From contig NZ_JAIEUI010000010.1 of NCBI RefSeq assembly GCF_022234545.1, positions 1 to 64,000 of the forward strand: DNA of 64,000 bases, in the 5' to 3' direction. The position numbers and the translations under genes are program-made. Under the pieces are notes generated by a model. That model did not search any database. It was not told the origin of the DNA and was given only the letters and a program-made list of their open reading frames with translations. Origin of the DNA: Paenibacillus piscarius (GTDB lineage: Bacteria; Bacillota; Bacilli; Paenibacillales; Paenibacillaceae). Shown here piece by piece: positions 1-8,322 of the stretch (within the stretch, counting starts at the first letter, position 1; every line of letters begins with the position of its first letter).

Positions 1-66
1 TAAAGAGCAAGGTTACGGCAAGTACCGATTGTATACGGAGGACTCCGGGATAAGGGGGTCGCACCG

Positions 67-195
67 ATTGTATGCTGTTTTCCACATACATTTGGCACCA
101 TGCGCCTTCAGTGAGTCCATTGTATGTTGTTTTCCACATACATTTGGCCCGTGCACCTTCAGTGAGCCCATTGTATGTTGTTTTTGGCATACATA
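67..195. repeat. Three palindromic repeat units, about 52 bp apart
   Basis: Three imperfect copies start near 67, 119 and 170. Each has arms TGTATG/CATACA around a T-rich centre, and the spacers share CCTTCAGTGAG. Relatives lie at 10582-10612, 41094-41124 and 41147-41177, and a variant with different arms (TGTAATCG/CGATTACA) but the same 52-bp spacing lies at 51856-51935. The units look like a dispersed intergenic palindromic repeat family. The function is unknown. Confidence 0.75.
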
Positions 196-205
196 ATTCC
201 CGCAA

Positions 206-238
206 TAAAAAGGGCTATCACTTTTGGGACAGCCCCTT
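206..238 (-). terminator. Rho-independent terminator after the gene at 240-698
   Basis: A hairpin with arms AAGGGCTATC and GACAGCCCCTT has an 8-base loop, followed on the minus strand by TTTTTA. It belongs to the same hairpin family as those at 10673-10700 and 41051-41086. Confidence 0.8.
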
Positions 239-239
239 C

Positions 240-698
240 CTACCTCTTCCACCGTTCAATGATCAGCTGGCCGCTCAGGTGGAGCATGTCGTGGTGATCC
301 TCGCAGAGGAGCCATTGAAGATTTTTGGAGATCAGGTAGTATACATTAAGGTGGCATAACTCCGGGATCACCTGGAGAATTGTCGTTGTCTTGCCTTCAT
401 ACAGCCACAGCTTATCATAACAGTCCTCGGCAATGAACCAGATGGATTCATCCTGGATGATGTCTCGTAGTTTGCCATAGTCTTTGTCTGCGAAGCTGGC
501 GCTATGCCGGGGTTCCTGCAGCCGGTTCCAGCCCCAGTGTAATCCCTGCGTATAATGGGTCTTCACCAGAAAACGTTCTTCGATTTCTCTCAAAATAGGC
601 TTCCATTGATCTTTGCCGACTTCATGTAGCGCACTACGGTCCAGCTTCAGCGTCTTGATTAGCTCTTCAATTTCCGCACGGACAGATAGGGAATCCAT
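240..698 (-). CDS. Uncharacterised protein, DUF6756-like
   Basis: This is a 152-residue soluble protein with no signal peptide or membrane segment. The second half contains a run of aromatic and acidic residues (WFIAED, KLWLYEGK, WLLCEDHHD near residues 85-135) that I associate with the DUF6756 family, from memory. The start is supported by AGGGGAG seven bases upstream. It is the last gene of a minus-strand unit, one base after the gene at 700-1113, and ends in the terminator at 206-238. Proteins of this size and style are often immunity-like or stand-alone regulators, but nothing in the sequence shows a function. Confidence 0.7.
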   Translation of the reverse strand: MDSLSVRAEIEELIKTLKLDRSALHEVGKDQWKPILREIEERFLVKTHYTQGLHWGWNRLQEPRHSASFADKDYGKLRDIIQDESIWFIAEDCYDKLWLYEGKTTTILQVIPELCHLNVYYLISKNLQWLLCEDHHDMLHLSGQLIIERWKR

Positions 699-699
699 T

Positions 700-1113
700 C
701 TACTCCCCTACCTTGTTTTCTACGAATTTCAACCGCTGTGAATAGTAGTCCTCTGCAACCTTGTTCTCCAGTAACCCCAACGTCGTATGACCCACAAATA
801 GAGGTATGGAAAAGCGTAAGAGCGGCATAATTCGACCTGAGGGCGTATCCCCATCTTCAATCACAAATTCCACTCCCTGTAGATTAAAATCAGAAGATTG
901 GGGTGCCTCATAATTACTCAAGACCTGCTCCCCCCGAAAGTGTAACTTGTTGCCCTCCGCCGTCCAATGAAAGGTCTCAATCGACATCGAATCCCAGTTC
1001 ATAATCTCAATCCAACCAAACCCATTGTCCTGAAAAATAATTTGTTCATCCCCCTGCGCACCAGGCCCATACATACAGTCCACCGACCAAATCCCTATCA
1101 GTTTATTATCCAT
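700..1113 (-). CDS. Uncharacterised 137-residue protein
   Basis: I do not recognise this protein. It starts MDNKLIGIWSVD and continues with alternating hydrophobic and polar stretches (DNGFGWIEI, ETFHWTAEGNKLHFRGE) that suggest a lipocalin-like beta barrel, followed by a helical tail. There is no signal peptide. Its ATG overlaps the stop of the CPBP protease gene (TAATG), so the two are translationally coupled, and the next gene begins one base after its stop. It is therefore part of the four-gene unit headed by the MerR regulator. Confidence 0.7.
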   Translation of the reverse strand: MDNKLIGIWSVDCMYGPGAQGDEQIIFQDNGFGWIEIMNWDSMSIETFHWTAEGNKLHFRGEQVLSNYEAPQSSDFNLQGVEFVIEDGDTPSGRIMPLLRFSIPLFVGHTTLGLLENKVAEDYYSQRLKFVENKVGE

Positions 1114-1730
1114 TATCCCTTCTCCCCTCTCATCTGAATCACCTTATATTTGAACAACAGCGTAATCCCCAGATTCATCAGAAAATGGACAAGGATCGGG
1201 ACCAGCAAATTATGCGACTGCATATACACCCACCCGAAGGCCAGACTCGGGATGGTAATGTTCAGCAGCATCAACGGCTTGCTGTAGTACTGGACATGTA
1301 TTCCCACAAACAGCACCGTGGTAATTGCGATAGCGAACCAGGGGACGGGAAGGTAGAGGGTGAGTACATTTTGTATAATTCCCCTGAACAGCAGCTCCTC
1401 AAATAACGCTCCGGCGAACGTGAAGGATAGAATCACTGCGGGAGAATAGTTCTGATAGCTCTTGTTCGTCTCGTCAATATAGCTGGCAGGCGTGAGCAAG
1501 GTTAGGATGATCCCGAACAGCAGCAGGCTGATTGTTGGAAGAATAGAGTACATCACCAGTTGCAGCGGATCATCAAAAGATAACAGGTCCTGCAGCGTCA
1601 GGACATCGTAGATCACAAGGGCAAAGAGAACGGCTGCACTGATCAGGGCGAAGGCGAAAAAGACCAGTACAGCGTCTTTGGGATTAAATTGTTTTTTAGC
1701 TGGTGGCGGGGTCTCTGTAGCACGATTCAT
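1113..1730 (-). CDS. CPBP family intramembrane glutamic endopeptidase
   Basis: This is a 205-residue polytopic membrane protein with about six hydrophobic segments. It carries the CPBP/Abi (CAAX prenyl protease 2-like) signature: EELLFRG at residues 111-117, His145 in FVGIHVQYY and His182 in ILVHFLMN. These supply the usual catalytic glutamates and histidines. In bacteria the family is linked to bacteriocin maturation and self-immunity, but the substrate here is unknown. The start has AGGAGAG upstream. The gene follows the MerR regulator by 30 bases and overlaps the next gene by one base. Confidence 0.9.
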   Translation of the reverse strand: MNRATETPPPAKKQFNPKDAVLVFFAFALISAAVLFALVIYDVLTLQDLLSFDDPLQLVMYSILPTISLLLFGIILTLLTPASYIDETNKSYQNYSPAVILSFTFAGALFEELLFRGIIQNVLTLYLPVPWFAIAITTVLFVGIHVQYYSKPLMLLNITIPSLAFGWVYMQSHNLLVPILVHFLMNLGITLLFKYKVIQMRGEKG

Positions 1731-1760
1731 AGCATGATTTCTCTCCTTGTCTTCCAGGTT

Positions 1761-2468
1761 CTATTTCTGCACGGACAACAGCTTCATATAGCTCATCACT
1801 TCTGCAATTCCCTCGCATTGAAGCATTAGCCGGGTGTTCAGCTTCTCCAGCGCAACCTGGAAGGTTCGTTCAATCTCCTGATGATCCTGTGTGTCCAAAG
1901 TACTTAACAGACTCCTCATATTATCTATGTAATAGACGGTCTTCCGCAAGCTGCTGATCAAGAGGATTTTGCGTAGCTCAGCGAGAGTGAACATCCGGAA
2001 GCCATTCTCCGGGTTGCGCTCTGAACGGATCAGTCCTTCGGCCTCCCAGTGGCGGATTGCTGAAGTTCTCACGCCTGCGATGGCAGCGGCTTCTCCTATG
2101 TTCATGGGCGTTGTCCATTCCGTATTACGGGGATTTGGGATATCCGTATGTCTTATCATGGCAAGGATGTCTTCCACCCGCTTCATCTCCAGATGAATCT
2201 CATATTGCTGCCCGTTAATCAACCACAACGCCTGCTCCGTCTGCCCCTGCTTCATGCTTCTCATCACTTCATAAGCGACAGGAATATCATAGCCTTGTAA
2301 TAGCACCCGGATCGTCGTAAAAGCCTGAACATGCACCTCTTCATAATAACGATGGTTGCTTGGCGTTCTGGGTACAGCGGGAATCAGATCCTGATCTTCA
2401 TATCTTCTCAGGGTGGTAGTGCTGACTTGCAGCATACCCGCAACCTGGTTAGGGGTGTATCTCTCCAC
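1761..2468 (-). CDS. MerR-family regulator with two HTH domains
   Basis: This protein has two MerR-type winged-helix domains. The first covers residues 1-75 (YTPNQVAGMLQVSTTTLRRYE), the second residues 122-180 (NIGEAAAIAGVRTSAIRHWE). They are joined by a helical linker, with a C-terminal helix that probably dimerises. I chose the GTG at 2468 because AAGGAGGGG lies about ten bases upstream. An in-frame TTG at 2501 lacks a ribosome site and would add 11 residues. It heads the four-gene minus-strand unit and probably controls it. Most MerR proteins have one HTH per subunit, so the tandem layout is uncommon. Confidence 0.85.
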   Translation of the reverse strand: MERYTPNQVAGMLQVSTTTLRRYEDQDLIPAVPRTPSNHRYYEEVHVQAFTTIRVLLQGYDIPVAYEVMRSMKQGQTEQALWLINGQQYEIHLEMKRVEDILAMIRHTDIPNPRNTEWTTPMNIGEAAAIAGVRTSAIRHWEAEGLIRSERNPENGFRMFTLAELRKILLISSLRKTVYYIDNMRSLLSTLDTQDHQEIERTFQVALEKLNTRLMLQCEGIAEVMSYMKLLSVQK

Positions 2469-2513
2469 CTGATCAGCCCCTCCTTCAAGTGTAACCTTCA
2501 AGTGCTACGATAA

Positions 2514-3152
2514 CATATCATAGCTGCGATTCATATTCCACACCTGCTGACCATTGCGGATGAAATGAATGTCAGCAAGTTCAGCTACTACGGCTATTCC
2601 TGGCTGGCCCTGGCCGGACTGCAACTGGCGATCCGCACGGACCGGCTGGAGAGCCTGGTGATGGGCGGTTTCCCGCCTCTGGACGGTCCTTATGCCGAGA
2701 TGCTGACCGTCACCAATAATACGTACCAGATGGCTCTAATTCAACCTGCTTCCTCCGATCCCGCAGAGTCAGAGCAGGAGTCCGCTGCTCCCGAGGCGAC
2801 CGATTGGGACAATATCCGGATTCAAATGGTCCCGGAGCAAACCAGGCAGTTCGTCACACTGTACGAAAGTCTGGCCGGTTTCAAGGACCGTGACATTCAG
2901 GAGCTGCTGGTGATGCCGAGGCTGGCTTTTGCCGGGGAGCAGGACAAGATTGTATACGGGGACAACTTCGGAGGTGTAACGGTAGATATTGCCGGTAAGC
3001 TTGTCGAGCATCTGCCTCTTCTGGAACAGCTGGGATGGGATGTAGCGATTCTGAAGGGCAACGGGATGGACCATACAAAAGCAATGCAGCCCGAAACCGT
3101 TCTGCCGGTGCTGAAGCCTTGGCTGATCCGAAATGTACTGCGGGAGAGCTAA
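2514..3152 (+). pseudogene. 5'-truncated alpha/beta hydrolase
   Basis: The open frame runs from 2514 without a good start and reads directly into alpha/beta-hydrolase sequence just before the nucleophile elbow (SYYGYSWLALAG). The first ATG (2565) would lie only nine residues before the GYSWL elbow, so the beta strands and oxyanion region normally encoded upstream (about 80 residues) are absent. Counting from that ATG, the rest is intact: nucleophile Ser12, Asp127 (GEQDKIVYGD) and His170 (GMDHTK). The 5' part appears to have been replaced by the intergenic region of the MerR unit. It is a remnant or, less likely, a translated fragment. Confidence 0.75.
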
Positions 3153-3186
3153 GCCTTCCGCACAAACGCATCTGACGCGCAAAAAA

Positions 3187-3215
3187 CAAGCTCCCGTGAA
3201 CGCCACAGGAGCTTG
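3187..3215. terminator. Bidirectional terminator between convergent genes
   Basis: Arms CAAGCTCC and GGAGCTTG extend inward through GTG/CAC. An A6 run lies on the left and TTTT on the right, so it can serve both the hydrolase remnant (+) and the GH5 gene (-). Confidence 0.8.
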
Positions 3216-3262
3216 CTTCATTTTACAGACACATTGTAATCCGCAGCTTCACTCCGAATAGC

Positions 3263-4489
3263 TTATTGCATCCCTTGCATAATGGCATTGATAATGCCTT
3301 GCTGGGTGACGGTGTTGTTGTAACGGTTGAACAGGGCGAAGCCATGCTGGCCGTTATAGCCATTGTCCCAATAGACGGGCACAGCCTTGTACTTCTTAGC
3401 AGTTGCGGTTACGGCCTTGGCATAGGCGGCGCGGTAGTTATTATTGCTGGAATCGTAGGACGTTTTGTCAATCGAACCGAACTCACCGATCACCACCGGG
3501 TAGCCTTGGGCCGTGAATTTATTGTACATGGATTGGAGCTGCGAGTTCAGGTAATCCTCCTGTCCCCAGGTGGATTTCTTGGCAGGGTTCGTCGCTGACG
3601 CTCCCCACTGCGTGATATTCCCCGATTCCTCACCGGCAAAATCCCAAGGGGAATAGTAGTGGGCGGAGATCATGATTCTTTTCTCTGAGCCGGGTATGGT
3701 GGATGATCTGTAATTGTCGGTTGGGAGTACGAACCCGTAATTGCCGGCCGTATAGTCGATATTCGTATTCCAGCCCGGAATCAGCAGCCATCTGGCGCTA
3801 TTGTTGCCGCCTGTCTGTCTGACCGTGTCCACGAAGATCTGATTGTAAGCATTCAGGTTGGCGTAATACGCCGGATTCGGATTGTTATAGTTGCCGTCAA
3901 ACACCTCGTTCATCGACTCCAGAATCAGCCGCTCCCCATAATTAGCGAACTTATTCGCAATCTGCTGCCATACCTTCTGGTACTTCTGCTTAATGGCCGT
4001 CTGGTTGCCGCTGTTGACCAGGAGCCAGCTGCCCTGAACGGAATTGAAGCCGTCCCCGTGAATATTAATGACCACATACAAGCCTTCATTGTAGGCGTAA
4101 TCCGCGACTGCCTTCACACGGTCCAGCCAAGCCGGGTTGATCGTATAATTGGGGGCGCTGCCGATATAATTCAGGTAGGAGACCGGGATACGGATGGTTT
4201 TGAAGCCTGCGGCTTTGACCTTTTGGATCAACTGCGGCGTAATGGTTGGGTTGTTCCACGCGGTCTCGCTGGGTATTCCGTTCACTGAAGCTTCGAGCGA
4301 GTTGCCCAGATTCCATCCGGCTCCCATCTCGCTGACAATCTGCCCAGCCTGCAACGCTCTGAAGTCCGAAGTCAGCGCAGCTGACGCCTCTTCCGCAGAC
4401 ACGCGTGAACCTAAGCTGCCGAGCAGGGTGGAAGCCAGTAATACTAGAGCTACGCTGTAGGCTGCGTACTTTTTGATTTTGGATAACAT
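3263..4489 (-). CDS. Secreted GH5 endoglucanase
   Basis: This is a 408-residue secreted glycoside hydrolase that should cleave internal beta-1,4 links in cellulose or related glucans. A signal peptide covers residues 1-32 (ending near SRVSAEE). The GH5 TIM barrel fills the rest: GAGWNLGNSLE (56-66), RIPVSY, HGDG, the acid/base Glu195 in ESMNEVFDG, His/Tyr in ISAHYYSPWDF, and the nucleophile Glu336 in VIGEFGS. It has no carbohydrate-binding module. The start has CGGAGG upstream, inside the end of the preceding membrane-protein gene, one base away, so the two are co-transcribed. The 'cellulase' label follows the family; xyloglucan or mannan activity cannot be excluded. Confidence 0.92.
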   Translation of the reverse strand: MLSKIKKYAAYSVALVLLASTLLGSLGSRVSAEEASAALTSDFRALQAGQIVSEMGAGWNLGNSLEASVNGIPSETAWNNPTITPQLIQKVKAAGFKTIRIPVSYLNYIGSAPNYTINPAWLDRVKAVADYAYNEGLYVVINIHGDGFNSVQGSWLLVNSGNQTAIKQKYQKVWQQIANKFANYGERLILESMNEVFDGNYNNPNPAYYANLNAYNQIFVDTVRQTGGNNSARWLLIPGWNTNIDYTAGNYGFVLPTDNYRSSTIPGSEKRIMISAHYYSPWDFAGEESGNITQWGASATNPAKKSTWGQEDYLNSQLQSMYNKFTAQGYPVVIGEFGSIDKTSYDSSNNNYRAAYAKAVTATAKKYKAVPVYWDNGYNGQHGFALFNRYNNTVTQQGIINAIMQGMQ

Positions 4490-4490
4490 G

Positions 4491-4976
4491 TTAGAACCTC
4501 CGTCCCTTAAATTGAATGCTAACGATCAGACAAGACACAAGCACCGCTACAGAAATCCCGAACATCAAAATGTATCCATTATAAAACAGAGTATTGGTAT
4601 ATTGGTTAATCCAGCCGAAACGAAATACTACGGAATCCTGATCATTTGTGAAGCCGTTTAAGTTTTGTTCTAATGCACGGATTGTATTTAGTTCGCCAAT
4701 TATCGTAAGCACTAAAATGAGCGTTGCAAGAGCTGGAATGACTATCGCCGTGAGTGCCTGTGGCAGCTTTCTTAGATATTCAACAGATTTTAAAACCAAG
4801 TGTATGAGGAATACGGCAAGCAATACCAGGCTAAGGATTAAAATTAATATTCCGGGATTCCCGTTACCGGATGTCCCTTTTCCAACTCTATACTTAATAG
4901 TGGTAATATCGACTGCAAAAATACAGAGTACATTTAACGCCAGCAGTATTATTGTTGACCTATACCTTCTAATCAT
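4491..4976 (-). CDS. Uncharacterised membrane protein
   Basis: This 161-residue protein has four hydrophobic segments near residues 8-26, 43-64, 76-95 and 133-155, separated by short charged loops. I recognise no family. The ribosome site GGAGGTG is close to ideal. It sits directly upstream of the GH5 gene with a one-base gap, suggesting coupled expression, but nothing links it to polysaccharide use. Confidence 0.75.
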   Translation of the reverse strand: MIRRYRSTIILLALNVLCIFAVDITTIKYRVGKGTSGNGNPGILILILSLVLLAVFLIHLVLKSVEYLRKLPQALTAIVIPALATLILVLTIIGELNTIRALEQNLNGFTNDQDSVVFRFGWINQYTNTLFYNGYILMFGISVAVLVSCLIVSIQFKGRRF

Positions 4977-5065
4977 AAGAGCACCTCCGGTATAATGTAT
5001 TCCCCGCTAAATACATAATTTTATTACCTGGCGGAGAATGGGTCAACAACTGCGTTGGAGGGCGT

Positions 5066-7369
5066 TTAAGGCTCAATCCCCCACACCAGCTGCCCGTTCA
5101 CATATGCTGTAACCTGCTCGTGATCGGCGAACTGGGTATTGGTGGCGCTATAGGAGTAGTCGTTGGCCTGATTGTAGTTAGACCAGTTTTGCTTGGAGAA
5201 GCGGATCTGCAGCTCAGCGCTCTGGCCGGGGTTCAGAGTTCCTGCCGCACTGCTAAAGCCAATCTCCAGCACATAATCGGCACCGGCAGCCGGGGTGTCC
5301 AGCTTCACGAAGGTTCCGGTTACATTTGCGCCTCCGATGCTGGCCCAGTCGGTCCAGAAGCTCTGCTGCTGCTCGCCATCGATAGTGTAGTAATACCGGA
5401 GCTTTACATCGCTGAGCTGGACCGGTGAATTACCTGTGTTGATTACTTTAAATTTTGGAGCGATGCCGTTGGTCGAGGCGCTGGAGCTGCCGTTGTACGC
5501 CTGGATGGTCAGCTCTCCTGACGGTGCGGGAATACTGCTGTCGGTAACATTAATAGTGAGAACCGCATTACTCCCTCCGCTGAATTGAAAAGTGATCTTC
5601 TGCTGACCCGGCGTCAGCGTAGCAAGATAAGCTTGTGACAAGACCACAGTACTGCCGGTTACTGTGTAATCCTGGCCGGACTGAAGTGTGTACGCTCCAT
5701 TCTTCAGGCCTGTCAGCTGATGCCCGTTCAGGGTTAGGGCTACGGCAATATCCTGGGCAGGAGTCTCCCCTAAGTCAAAATCAGCGTTCACAGGTGATAT
5801 CACCGCACTTGGATTCGGCTGGTTCCCGTTCAGATCCGGCAGCTCGTCCAGCGTAATGACGTAATCGCTCTGGTACAAGGCGGTCAGCGTAGCCGGATAA
5901 TTGAAGGCCGTACTCATCAGATGTTCACCGTACCACGGCAGGAAGTAGAGCCAGCCCGCCCGCTCCTCGGTCAGATTCTGCACGCTTGGCACGGTGTCGT
6001 TCTCGGTCATGGCGACCATCTTCTTGCCCCCGGTTAAATCTACCAGCTGATAGAATGTCGAGGTGATAGCATCCTCATTCGGCACTCCTGACAAGCCGTC
6101 ATAGCGGTTGTAGATGGTATTGTATTTGTCGTAGCCGACAATATCCACCTGATCGTCACCCGGATACCAGGCGGGAGAAGTGCTGTACACGTAGCTGTTG
6201 TAGGTCCAGATCAGGTTATGCAGGCCATAGGTCTCCGTAAGCTCCGTATAGAGCTGATTCCAGAGCTGCTTGTACACCTCTGCACCTGCCGAGGCCCACC
6301 AGAACCACGCGCCTTCCCCATTTAATCCCCCGTTGCCCTCGGCCTCATGGTAAGGCCGGAAGATTACGGGCACGTTGTTGTCCTGCAAAATTTGCAATTG
6401 CTCTGCCAGATCCTGGGTCGCCAGTTGCAGATACTGGTACTCTTTGGTTCCCGGAATGACCGCATTTGCAGTATTGAAGTTGGTTTCAGTCGGCTTGTAG
6501 GTGGCTTCCTTCCAGTCCACAAATTCCCCGAGCTGATAGCTCGTGAAATCGCGCGGAACCGTAAGATGCCAGCTATTGGTTGCAATGCCGCCCTTATTGT
6601 TAACCCAGTCGATCATGCGGGCCGTAGTGCCATCCTCCCAGCCATAGAGCGGGTTGTAGTTCATGAGGTCGAACCCGCGGACTGCCGGATATTTGCCGGT
6701 CAGGTTATGAATCCAGTCGAACTCCAGCTCGGAATTACCGTCATTGCCCCCGCCGTAGATCTCCTGCTGCCCCGAGAGGATATGCTTGCCGTACACCTGG
6801 GTCAGATAAGTCATCAGTTGCTGGGTTTCCGGCGTAGCCTGGGCATCAGAGAGAACAGGCTGCACAATGAGCGGATCAAGCTGGGCATGATCTACCGTGA
6901 AGGCGTCGAAGTATGCGAAGCCCCAGCCCGCCTTCAACTGGATCGTGTTGCTGCCCTGAGTCAGCTTGTGATAGCCGAAGCTGTAATCCGACCAAGAGGT
7001 CGTATAAGGCAACATGAAATTGCCTTTGTTCACCCCATTTACGCTTAAGCTCTGCTGTCTGCCTTCTGTGCTAAGCTCCTGCATATAACGGGTGGAGATC
7101 GTGTACATGCCGGTTTCCGGGACGGTTACGTTAAAGGTAATCGTGCCGGAATTCTGCATCCAGACAAAACCGCTTCCCGAATACCCCGGCTTCGGCGTTC
7201 CGTAAATCTGGGTGACGACTTGAAGATCGGGGGTTAGCTGGGCATCCTCGCCTTCGATGGTGAACAGTGCCGGGTCAGCGTGGGCGGCAGGCGGTGGTGC
7301 TGCCAAGCCCCCAAACAGCAGCGTACACGCAAGCAGCATGGTTCCTGTTCTTTTGAGCCATTTCTTCAT
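5066..7369 (-). CDS. Secreted multimodular GH26 beta-mannanase
   Basis: This 767-residue secreted enzyme probably hydrolyses beta-mannan. Modules in order: signal peptide (1-31); a CBM35-like domain (about 33-160, IEGEDAQ and a GWGFAYFDAF end); GH26 catalytic domain (about 175-515) with acid/base Glu342 in FRPYHEAEG and nucleophile Glu456 in VAMTENDT; an X2-like Ig module (about 521-610); and a C-terminal CBM3 (about 618-767, KLRYYYTIDGE, WTDWASIGG). The CBM3 should hold the enzyme on crystalline cellulose in plant wall. GGAGGAAGG precedes the start. A sigma-A-like promoter and a cre-like site lie upstream, so carbon catabolite repression is likely. It resembles the mannanases of Paenibacillus and Caldicellulosiruptor in layout. 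Confidence 0.93.
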   Translation of the reverse strand: MKKWLKRTGTMLLACTLLFGGLAAPPPAAHADPALFTIEGEDAQLTPDLQVVTQIYGTPKPGYSGSGFVWMQNSGTITFNVTVPETGMYTISTRYMQELSTEGRQQSLSVNGVNKGNFMLPYTTSWSDYSFGYHKLTQGSNTIQLKAGWGFAYFDAFTVDHAQLDPLIVQPVLSDAQATPETQQLMTYLTQVYGKHILSGQQEIYGGGNDGNSELEFDWIHNLTGKYPAVRGFDLMNYNPLYGWEDGTTARMIDWVNNKGGIATNSWHLTVPRDFTSYQLGEFVDWKEATYKPTETNFNTANAVIPGTKEYQYLQLATQDLAEQLQILQDNNVPVIFRPYHEAEGNGGLNGEGAWFWWASAGAEVYKQLWNQLYTELTETYGLHNLIWTYNSYVYSTSPAWYPGDDQVDIVGYDKYNTIYNRYDGLSGVPNEDAITSTFYQLVDLTGGKKMVAMTENDTVPSVQNLTEERAGWLYFLPWYGEHLMSTAFNYPATLTALYQSDYVITLDELPDLNGNQPNPSAVISPVNADFDLGETPAQDIAVALTLNGHQLTGLKNGAYTLQSGQDYTVTGSTVVLSQAYLATLTPGQQKITFQFSGGSNAVLTINVTDSSIPAPSGELTIQAYNGSSSASTNGIAPKFKVINTGNSPVQLSDVKLRYYYTIDGEQQQSFWTDWASIGGANVTGTFVKLDTPAAGADYVLEIGFSSAAGTLNPGQSAELQIRFSKQNWSNYNQANDYSYSATNTQFADHEQVTAYVNGQLVWGIEP

Positions 7370-7426
7370 TTTCTTCCTTCCTCCCCATGAACAAAATGGT
7401 AAAACCTTGGTTAACCTATCAGATCA

Positions 7427-7440
7427 TGGATGCGCTTTCA
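7427..7440 (-). promoter_or_regulatory. Candidate cre site (CcpA) upstream of the mannanase gene
   Basis: The minus strand reads TGAAAGCGCATCCA, which matches the cre consensus TGWAARCGYTWNCW at all but one position. It lies just downstream of the -10 box at 7446-7451, where CcpA would block transcription. This suits a polysaccharide-degradation gene. Confidence 0.6.
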
Positions 7441-7445
7441 TAGCA

Positions 7446-7474
7446 AAGATAGCATGAATGGCATATTTTGTAAA
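7446..7474 (-). promoter_or_regulatory. Sigma-A-type promoter for the mannanase gene
   Basis: On the minus strand, -35 TTTACA and -10 TATCTT are separated by exactly 17 bases. The leader to the ATG at 7369 is about 70 bases and contains the cre-like site. Confidence 0.6.
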
Positions 7475-7595
7475 TATATAGTTTGGTATGGGATTTCGTA
7501 AGGGATGAGATAAAGAGAAAGGTTCAGGTAATTAAGGCGGGGGCTAAGCAGCTTAGGTGGAAATCATAATCGGTGGGCTATGATTCGGCTGAAAT

Positions 7596-7622
7596 AAGCC
7601 CCTGCGGTCATCGCAGGGGCTT
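7596..7622 (-). terminator. Terminator after the gene at 7650-8201
   Basis: A perfect 11-bp stem (AAGCCCCTGCG/CGCAGGGGCTT) has a 5-base loop, followed on the minus strand by TATTTC. Nothing else is visible in the 7475-7649 gap. Confidence 0.75.
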
Positions 7623-7649
7623 GTCCATCTCAGGCGTGTCGCTAACCTC

Positions 7650-8201
7650 TCACGGGGCAAAAACCTCCGGGTTATCGCTGGTCCAGGCGCCGATGCAGCC
7701 GATCAGGCAGGCTGTGCAGCTTTTAAGCACCCGCCCGTTCGGGCTGTCCTCATACTCTAAAACGATATTGATGCCCTGCTCCCGCCAAGCAAGAATCCGG
7801 CCGGAGAAGCCGGGCCATTCGCATTCCTCATCCATCGCGGGCTGGCCGTAGGCCGCTATCGCCTGCACCGGAGAGTTGCTCATGGCAAGGCCCCCGGGAA
7901 GCAGCCCGGGATATGGAGTCTTGGTCCGGTCATCTGCTCCCGGCGCAAGGAATTGAACAGAACCGATGATCCAATCGGGATTCGTATACTGGAGTCCGGT
8001 CAGCTCGTTCAGCTTCGTTGCACGGTACACATCGATGCGGATGGATGATTTCAAGGTCCATATGATATCGTCGTTAAAATAGCTTTTGGGCGCGGGCACT
8101 CTCCTGGCACCGTAAGGCTTCAGCAAGTCCTGGATAAGCTTGGGATCATACGTCTGGCCCAGCATATTCACCAGTTGATCGGAGGGTTCATTCGTGGTCA
8201 T
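7650..8201 (-). CDS. Uncharacterised soluble protein, possibly immunity-like
   Basis: This 183-residue protein has no signal peptide or membrane segment. It starts with a helical part (LVNMLGQTYDPKLIQDLLKPYG) followed by a WTLKSSIRIDVYRATKLNELTG block, which reads like beta strands, and it ends with a Cys pair (CTACLIGC). I do not recognise a family with confidence. The size and layout recall stand-alone immunity proteins. The gene is monocistronic, bounded by the terminator at 7596-7622 and a 120-bp gap upstream. Confidence 0.65.
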   Translation of the reverse strand: MTTNEPSDQLVNMLGQTYDPKLIQDLLKPYGARRVPAPKSYFNDDIIWTLKSSIRIDVYRATKLNELTGLQYTNPDWIIGSVQFLAPGADDRTKTPYPGLLPGGLAMSNSPVQAIAAYGQPAMDEECEWPGFSGRILAWREQGINIVLEYEDSPNGRVLKSCTACLIGCIGAWTSDNPEVFAP

Positions 8202-8322
8202 GCCTTTCCTCTCCCCTTCACTTGTTCTTCTGTAATCCGCTCTAATTATAGCAAAAGCGCACTATTCTAAGCTAGATTAGAGCCATACCATGAGGATAGA
8301 ACAAGCTGTCAGAATAAGCGCC

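Noticed and set aside
67..195. A CRISPR array
   Set aside because: Only three units are present, the spacers are similar to each other, and no cas genes are in the window.
13..252. Minus-strand frame through the palindromic repeats
   Set aside because: It only translates the repeats (CGKQHTM recurring). The similar frame at 41010-41237 is the same artefact.
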